Shown one piece after another: positions 59,104-64,000 of a stretch of DNA of 64,000 nucleotides. Below the pieces are notes generated by a model. It saw nothing but the letters and a program-made list of their open reading frames with translations, ran no database searches and had not been told where the DNA came from. The stretch is from contig NZ_JALJCJ010000001.1 in assembly GCF_022899935.1 (NCBI RefSeq), positions 580,053-644,052 of the forward strand. The letters are read 5' to 3'. The translations under genes were made by a program, and so were the position numbers. How positions within the stretch are numbered: position 1 is the stretch's first letter; each line of letters begins with the position of its first letter. The stretch comes from Shinella curvata. GTDB taxonomy: Bacteria; Pseudomonadota; Alphaproteobacteria; Rhizobiales; Rhizobiaceae.

Positions 59104-59220
59104 ACTTGACCGCTCCAGCGGTCTGACGGGGCGTATAAAGGCCTTCGCCGACCTTGTCTATACCGCGAGCGGAAAAAAATGCGTCAGCGCAAGAAAATCT
59201 TCCGCAGCGCAAAACAGCCG

Positions 59221-60138
59221 TCACAAATCCAGCACGCCCGATGCGATGCGGACGGCCTCTCCGCCAATACGCGCACCGGCAATCGCACCGCCGGAAACAT
59301 CGAGATGCAGGTGGATATGCGAAGGCCTGCCCATTTCGACACCCTGCTCGATCAAGAACGGGTGATGGCCATCCACAAGCTTGTCGAAGAAATGGATGGC
59401 GCCCGACAGGGCGGCGACGGCAGCACCCGTTGCCGGATCCTCAGCAATCCCCATATCCGGCGCGAACATGCGGGCATGGAATTTCGCGTGATGGTTCACC
59501 CCGCCGCGGCAATAGAGGTAGGCGGAAGCAAGCCGCCCCTCGGCGAAGGGTGCACAGCGCTCCCAGAGCGTCGGGTCGAAATCCACGGCGGCGGCAGCCG
59601 CAAGATCGTGCACCGGGATCATCACGAAGGCGACGCCCGCGCTCCAGAGCGAGGGCACGTGATTCTCGAAGCCGATCTGTCCGGGTTTCAGGCTGAAGGC
59701 ATCGGCAAGCGCCTGGCGCTCGAGAGCGGCGTCAAGCCGGGCGGATTTGCGCGGCACGTCGAATTCGGCGAAGGCCGCCTTCTGACCGCCGACCTTCACG
59801 GCACAGCGCACCGGACCGACATTCTCCTCGAGAACGCTCACCAGATCGCGCGCGCCCCCGCCATTGCGCTCGCCCGCCTCGGCAATCGCAATCGCCGCGC
59901 CCACCGTCGGGTGGCCGGCGAAGGGCAGTTCACGGCCGGGCGTGAAGATGCGCAGGCGCGCGGCATGTGCGGGGTTCTCGGGCGCCTTCACGAAAACCGT
60001 TTCGGAGAGGTTGAACTCGCCCGCGATGCGCTGCATCGCAGCGTCCTCAAGGCCGTCGGCATCGAAAACGACGGCCAGCGGATTGCCGGCAAGCCGCGTG
60101 TCGGTGAAGACGTCGTAGATTGCGTAGCGACGGGACAA
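59221..60138 (-). CDS. PhzF-family isomerase-like protein
   Basis: Protein of about 305 residues with the diaminopimelate-epimerase-like double fold of PhzF. Catalytic Glu lies in FNLSETVF near the N-terminus, followed by RIFTPGRELPFAGHPTVG and EDPATGAAVAAL, all family signatures. Substrate unknown. I chose the TTG start at 60138 because GGGGAG lies just upstream and the family begins with a similar YxxYDVFT; the open frame continues to 60207 without a ribosome site. Confidence 0.85.
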   Translation of the reverse strand: MSRRYAIYDVFTDTRLAGNPLAVVFDADGLEDAAMQRIAGEFNLSETVFVKAPENPAHAARLRIFTPGRELPFAGHPTVGAAIAIAEAGERNGGGARDLVSVLEENVGPVRCAVKVGGQKAAFAEFDVPRKSARLDAALERQALADAFSLKPGQIGFENHVPSLWSAGVAFVMIPVHDLAAAAAVDFDPTLWERCAPFAEGRLASAYLYCRGGVNHHAKFHARMFAPDMGIAEDPATGAAVAALSGAIHFFDKLVDGHHPFLIEQGVEMGRPSHIHLHLDVSGGAIAGARIGGEAVRIASGVLDL

Positions 60139-60222
60139 GGCATTCTCCCCATTCAGTTTTTTAAAGGGTATTTCGTCGAAATTGCCCGAGCCACTCGCCA
60201 TGGGCAAGCGGAAATGACGGCA

Positions 60223-61329
60223 TTACAGATCGAGCTCCATGACGACAGGGCAATGGTCCGACGCCTTCGGGCGGTCCCAACCCACGCGCGGATAGCGCTC
60301 CACGTCCTGCCCTGGCGGAAAGATCGTGCGGAAGGGCTGGCCGGCTCGGATGATCTCGGGAACCCGCTCGGCGTTGCGTGTCGCAAGCGCCGGCGAAAGC
60401 CAGATATAGTCAAGTTGGCAAAGATGGCGCTCTTCCGGCCCCCGGCTATGATAGAGCGTCCAGCGGTCGTCCGCCGGCCGGCGCAACATCGGGTTCACGG
60501 CAAAACCGTCTTCGGTGAAGACGTCCAGCGCGCTTGCCGCCTCCTGCTGCGGCACGAAACGGTAGCCGCTGCGTTTGTCGCCCTCGATCGCGAGCTTTTC
60601 CTGATAGTCGTTCATATCGCCGCAGATGGCGAAGGATTTGTCGGCGGTGTGGCCCTTGCCGAAGCGGTCCTCGATGATACGTCGCACAGCGCGTGCCTCG
60701 GCCCGCCGCACCGGCATGGTCGATTGCCGTCCATCCAGCCCTTCCCGTCCCGGCCCCATTGATTTGAAATGCACGACATAAAGCGTCAGCGGCCGTCCGC
60801 CGATGCGCAGATCCATTTCCAGGCAGTCGCGCTTGAAGATCCTGTCGTCCGGGTTGGCCCCCTGCCCCAGGTCCGGTGTATGGAGATCGAAATCGCGATA
60901 CGTGACGCCGGCGTGGCTGCGGATATCGACGCATTCGATCTTCTGACCATCGCGCGTCTCCTCGCGCATCAGCACGGACACGTCGATGCCGCGGCTGTCA
61001 TTGCCTTCGATCAGGTATTTCTGGCGATAGCCATTGCCGACCATGCGGAAGAGGTAGCCGTATTCGAACGCCTGCAGGGCGGCCATGTTGTCGGTTTCCT
61101 GAAGGCACAGGATATCCGCGTCGGCATCCGCGATGGCGAGCGCAGAATGCTGGCGCGTATCGTCGGTATGGGCGACGGTGCGCGCCTCCTCCAGCCGCTG
61201 ATATTCCGCCTCGTTGCGGATGTCGAAGAGTCGCAGCACGCGATCCTGGCGGGTCTGGTTGCGGAACCCCGTAAAATCGAAACGGGTCATGAGGTTTTCG
61301 ATATTGAAGGTGGCAAGGCGCAGCGACAT
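60223..61329 (-). CDS. Endonuclease/exonuclease/phosphatase-family protein
   Basis: Metal-dependent phosphodiesterase-fold protein of 368 residues. Motifs in order: LATFNIENL, ILCLQETD, HFKSMG, ICGDMND and KASDHCPVVMEL, that is Asn/Glu metal site, HxK-type, GDxN and SDH ends. No signal peptide, so cytoplasmic; could act on nucleic acids or on phosphodiesters. Stands alone, convergent with nothing coding for a related function, next to a PhzF-like gene. Confidence 0.88.
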   Translation of the reverse strand: MSLRLATFNIENLMTRFDFTGFRNQTRQDRVLRLFDIRNEAEYQRLEEARTVAHTDDTRQHSALAIADADADILCLQETDNMAALQAFEYGYLFRMVGNGYRQKYLIEGNDSRGIDVSVLMREETRDGQKIECVDIRSHAGVTYRDFDLHTPDLGQGANPDDRIFKRDCLEMDLRIGGRPLTLYVVHFKSMGPGREGLDGRQSTMPVRRAEARAVRRIIEDRFGKGHTADKSFAICGDMNDYQEKLAIEGDKRSGYRFVPQQEAASALDVFTEDGFAVNPMLRRPADDRWTLYHSRGPEERHLCQLDYIWLSPALATRNAERVPEIIRAGQPFRTIFPPGQDVERYPRVGWDRPKASDHCPVVMELDL

Positions 61330-61495
61330 GGAGCACTTTCGGTAGGCAGGCGAGACGACGATCGGAGTGTAACCGGCTGACCGGCAATGGAAAGCCTCTT
61401 TTGCCCGGCAGGCACCGCCCCGGAATAAACCGGCTTGCCACGCCGTCCCCCTCTACGGATGATAAGCATTCCGGTGACGGGCGGAGGAATCGCAC

Positions 61496-63112
61496 ATGGG
61501 GATCGTATCCAGCATTTGGCGCGTGGTCCTGATGGTCTGGCTGGCGCTTTTCGTCCTTGCCGGCCTGCCCGCCCAGGCCGCAGAAAGCTACATCACCGCG
61601 CCGGGAGAAGCCGAACGTGCCGCCGGGCGCGTCGCCGAATCGCTCGGCAAGGCCCCGCAGGTGCACACGCTGCGCATCACCGACAAGGATGTGACCATGC
61701 TCGTCCAGGGCGCGGGCGCCACGGCTGTCGATGAATGGCGGGTGCGGCAGGGCACGCGGTTACTCTTCTTCAGCGCCGAAGTGGTGAGCGGCCCCTCCGC
61801 ACGCCAGGCGCCCTCCATGGTCGATAATCTGGCAAGCGGCCTCTTCACGCTGGATATGGTAGCACTGGACAAGGTGGATACGGTCGCCAGAAACGCCATC
61901 GCCTATGCCAAGCTCGAAGGCGAAGCCAGCGTACAGTCCATCGAGATCACCAAACGCGTCTTCCTGCTTGCCTCGCCCTCCTATGGCGATATCCGCTGGT
62001 CGATCTATGTCACCTCACCGCGAGAGAGCGCCACGGTCTATGCGGATGCCGGCGGCACGATCATCGGCGGCGATCTCTCCAACACCGCGCGCGCCCGCAA
62101 CATGAATTTCATCAATGATGACGACTGGCCGAAAGAAGCGGCCATCGAAAGCCTGACCGGCGTCATCGGCGGCCAGCCCATCATCCGCGATCTCACCGTC
62201 TATCCGAAATCCGTGCAGGTGAAGGCCGACCATCCCACCACCAAGGGAGCTACGGTCGGCTACTCCTGGGACATTTCCGGCGTCATGCGCTCACCGATCT
62301 CTTCCCCGATGTTCCCCGGCACCGAACAGGAGCCGGCGCTGTCGCTTGGCGAGATCGACCTTTCCAAACTGAGCCAGGTGCGCGACGCCGCCAAGAAAGC
62401 CTGGGGCAACGACAAATCGACGCTGAACTACATGATGCTGCGGCTGTTTTCCGACGGCCCCGGCAAGCCGGAGCCGCGCTGGACGGTGCATTTCACCGAC
62501 TGGACACAATCGGGTGAGCTGGCACTGTTCACCAACAGCGGCACCGTCGATCTGACCGCTGACGGCACCGTGCGGGCGACCGACCTGCCCGATGCGCGCC
62601 AGCCCAACCGCAACTGGCTCGACGCCACGACGACGCGCGACGTGTTTGCCGTGGTGAACGAGCAATTCGGCAAGAATGCACGGTTCGCCGAACTCAGCGT
62701 GTCCAACGATTCCATGCGGATTCTGGCCGAAGTGCCGGATACACCCGGCAAGATGCGCGAATACAATGCCAACGACCGGGGGATCACAGCCTCCAGCATG
62801 ATGATGCCCTGGGATGCGGAGTTCCATCCAGAGCGACTGTTCCGCATGGACGACCTTGCCTTTTTCTCGGCGGAAAAGCTCAATGAGTTGACAGCCCGCA
62901 CCTTCACGCGGCTGAAGGTCGGCTCGGACATGTCGCTCAGCCGCTACACCTTCTCCATCGGCCAGCTGATGTCGCCGGACGGCAGCTTCATGGTGCCCTC
63001 GCCCGATGGCAAGGTCACGCTGGAAATCCGCCTCGAGGGGCAGGACGGCTGGAAAGGCGGGCGCGTCACCTATTCCTCGACCGGTGAGGAAATCGATGTG
63101 GTGATGCCATAA
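61496..63112 (+). CDS. Secreted protein of unknown function, 538 aa
   Basis: Exported protein: signal peptide (about 1-29, MGIVSSIWRVVLMVWLALF...PAQA), then a soluble region without recognised domain. About 95-residue stretches of similar character recur (for example SLGEIDLSKLSQVRDAAKK and ARNAIAYAKLEGEASVQSIEI, helices followed by beta strands such as RWTVHFTDWTQSGELALF and IRWSIYVTSPRESATVY), recalling tandem PepSY-like/cystatin-like folds, but this is by eye only. GGAGG precedes the ATG. Stands alone. Confidence 0.75.
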   Translation: MGIVSSIWRVVLMVWLALFVLAGLPAQAAESYITAPGEAERAAGRVAESLGKAPQVHTLRITDKDVTMLVQGAGATAVDEWRVRQGTRLLFFSAEVVSGPSARQAPSMVDNLASGLFTLDMVALDKVDTVARNAIAYAKLEGEASVQSIEITKRVFLLASPSYGDIRWSIYVTSPRESATVYADAGGTIIGGDLSNTARARNMNFINDDDWPKEAAIESLTGVIGGQPIIRDLTVYPKSVQVKADHPTTKGATVGYSWDISGVMRSPISSPMFPGTEQEPALSLGEIDLSKLSQVRDAAKKAWGNDKSTLNYMMLRLFSDGPGKPEPRWTVHFTDWTQSGELALFTNSGTVDLTADGTVRATDLPDARQPNRNWLDATTTRDVFAVVNEQFGKNARFAELSVSNDSMRILAEVPDTPGKMREYNANDRGITASSMMMPWDAEFHPERLFRMDDLAFFSAEKLNELTARTFTRLKVGSDMSLSRYTFSIGQLMSPDGSFMVPSPDGKVTLEIRLEGQDGWKGGRVTYSSTGEEIDVVMP

Positions 63113-63118
63113 CGCCTG

Positions 63119-63550
63119 TCAAAGCGTGGTCAGCAGCAGGCTGGTCTCGGATTTCGACACGCCGTCCATGGCGCGGATGCCGCGCAGCACGCGCTCGAAC
63201 TCCACGAGATTTTCCGCATGCAACTCGGCGACCAGGTCCCAGGCACCGTTCGTCGTGTGCAAGGCGCGTACTTCTGGGATACCGCGCAGCGCTTTCACAG
63301 CGGCGAGTGTCTTCTGGCCGGTGATCTCGATCATCGTGATGGCGCGCACCGCATGGGGATCGTCCGCCTCCGTCACCCGCACGGTGAACCCTGAAATGAC
63401 ACCGTCACGCGTCAACCGGTCGATACGGTTCTGCACCGTGCCGCGCGAGACGTTGAGCTCAGCGGCGAGCGCCGAAAGCGAGGCACGGCCGTCTTTGCGC
63501 AGGAGGGCGAGAAGTTTGCGGTCGATCGTGTCCATAATATCCGTTGTCAT
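63119..63550 (-). CDS. Lrp/AsnC-family transcriptional regulator
   Basis: Regulator of 143 residues: HTH (LDRKLLALLRKDGRASLSALAAELNVSRGTVQNRIDRL) and RAM ligand domain (AITMIEITGQKTLAAVKALRGIPEVRALHTTNGAWDLVAEL). Divergent from the RocB-like peptidase gene; a 13-bp perfect inverted repeat in the gap is its probable binding site. It probably responds to an amino acid or peptide handled by that peptidase; ligand unknown. An internal ATG (MDTIDRK) at 63535 is an alternative start. Confidence 0.9.
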   Translation of the reverse strand: MTTDIMDTIDRKLLALLRKDGRASLSALAAELNVSRGTVQNRIDRLTRDGVISGFTVRVTEADDPHAVRAITMIEITGQKTLAAVKALRGIPEVRALHTTNGAWDLVAELHAENLVEFERVLRGIRAMDGVSKSETSLLLTTL

Positions 63551-63567
63551 AACGCCAGATCTGAGTG

Positions 63568-63616
63568 GCGAAACGGCAATTTAAGGTGCAATTTTTTCAA
63601 AAGATTGCCGTTTCGC
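63568..63616. promoter_or_regulatory. 13-bp inverted repeat between Lrp and RocB-like genes
   Basis: GCGAAACGGCAAT (63568-63580) and ATTGCCGTTTCGC (63604-63616) are perfect inverted copies with a 23-base spacer. It lies 18 bases from the Lrp start and 60 from the peptidase start; a strong candidate for binding by an Lrp octamer or for a long hairpin in transcripts of either gene. Confidence 0.72.
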
Positions 63617-63675
63617 TTGTCGCCATCCTTGGATAGCGTTCGTCTCAATGCAACCGCTTTCGACAGGCGCCCTTC

Positions 63676-64000
63676 ATGACGACTGAAAATGCCATCCACA
63701 CCGCCGCCGCCCGCGCCAAAAATCTTTCGCTGCTGATGACCCGCTGGCCGAGTGTCACCGGCTCGCCGGATGAAGCGGCCTTTTCGGAAAGTCTGCGAGC
63801 GAATCTGGCCGAAACACCCTATTTCAAGAGCCATCCCGACCAGATCTTTACCGTGGATAGCCATGGCGAACCGATGACGCAGAATGTCGTGGCGCTGGTG
63901 CGCGGCCGCGGCCGGCGCGCGGTGGTTCTGGCGGGGCATTTCGATACCGTATCCATTGCCAATTACGGCACATTGGCGCCGCTCGCCTGCGATCCGGAAC
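63676..64000 (+). CDS. RocB-like M20-family peptidase/deacylase, 5' part only
   Basis: First 108 codons of a metallopeptidase cut by the window edge (MTTENAIHTAAARAKNLSLL...). LMTRWPSVTGSPDE matches the opening of RocB-type M20 enzymes, and VVLAGHFDTVSI holds the first zinc-ligand motif H-x-D. RocB was named from arginine utilisation, but its activity is not settled. Likely controlled by the divergent Lrp regulator. Confidence 0.82.
   Translation, partial: MTTENAIHTAAARAKNLSLLMTRWPSVTGSPDEAAFSESLRANLAETPYFKSHPDQIFTVDSHGEPMTQNVVALVRGRGRRAVVLAGHFDTVSIANYGTLAPLACDPE

Overview
The window reads as a chromosomal segment of an alphaproteobacterium of the Rhizobiaceae (Rhizobium/Agrobacterium/Ensifer/Shinella type). 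The reasons are the high GC content, the aerobic (CobN-type) cobalamin pathway, FnrN next to hemN, DUF1127 proteins, GlxA-type AraC regulators, and a rhizobial palindromic intergenic repeat. Species cannot be fixed from the sequence alone. I see no transposase, integrase, phage gene or CRISPR array; the segment looks like stable core/accessory chromosome.

Layout. 0-1.9 kb: hemN (partial) and fnrN, divergent around an FNR box, then an L,D-transpeptidase. 2-20.2 kb: a large cobalamin locus, with cobE-cobA-cobB-cobC-cbiB overlapping on the minus strand, cobP-cobW-cobN-cobO preceded by the cobalt transporter genes cbtB-cbtA under a full cobalamin riboswitch, and cobQ. Between these lie a serine hydrolase, a TauE/SafE transporter and a large coiled-coil/peptidoglycan-binding protein. 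21.3-26.9 kb: a quaternary-amine (choline/betaine-type) ABC transporter, a LysE exporter, a betaine/homocysteine S-methyltransferase-like gene behind a sharp palindrome, and DUF1330. 26.9-33.8 kb: an aminotransferase with a PAS-HTH regulator, a LysR/DUF1127 pair, an ECF sigma factor with a membrane vWA protein, and a DUF2233 protein.

33.9-44.6 kb is the most interesting part: a corrinoid-dependent one-carbon module. It has a non-pyrrolysine MttB-type methyltransferase and a 4Fe-4S protein on the minus strand. Divergent from them are a corrinoid protein, DUF1638, a formyltransferase-like protein, a 'virulence factor' domain protein, a MetV-like cysteine-rich protein, MetF, a methyl-THF:corrinoid methyltransferase, a phasin-like protein and a RamA/RACo-type 2Fe-2S/ASKHA activator. 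Such sets are best known from acetogens and methanogens. Beside a B12 biosynthesis locus, a betaine-type transporter, a Bmt-like gene and a GlxA regulator, it suggests that methyl groups of quaternary amines are moved onto tetrahydrofolate and then oxidised by MetF or used for methionine.

44.8-64 kb: two small secreted proteins, a second LysR with two DUF1127 genes, a GNAT enzyme, a GlxA/AraC regulator, a PleD-like diguanylate cyclase with a related two-receiver protein, an MscS-type channel, DUF924, the homogentisate genes fahA-hmgA with a divergent MarR, tRNA-Lys(CTT), a PhzF-like enzyme, an endonuclease/phosphatase-family protein, a secreted protein of unknown function, and an Lrp regulator divergent from a RocB-like M20 peptidase cut by the window end.
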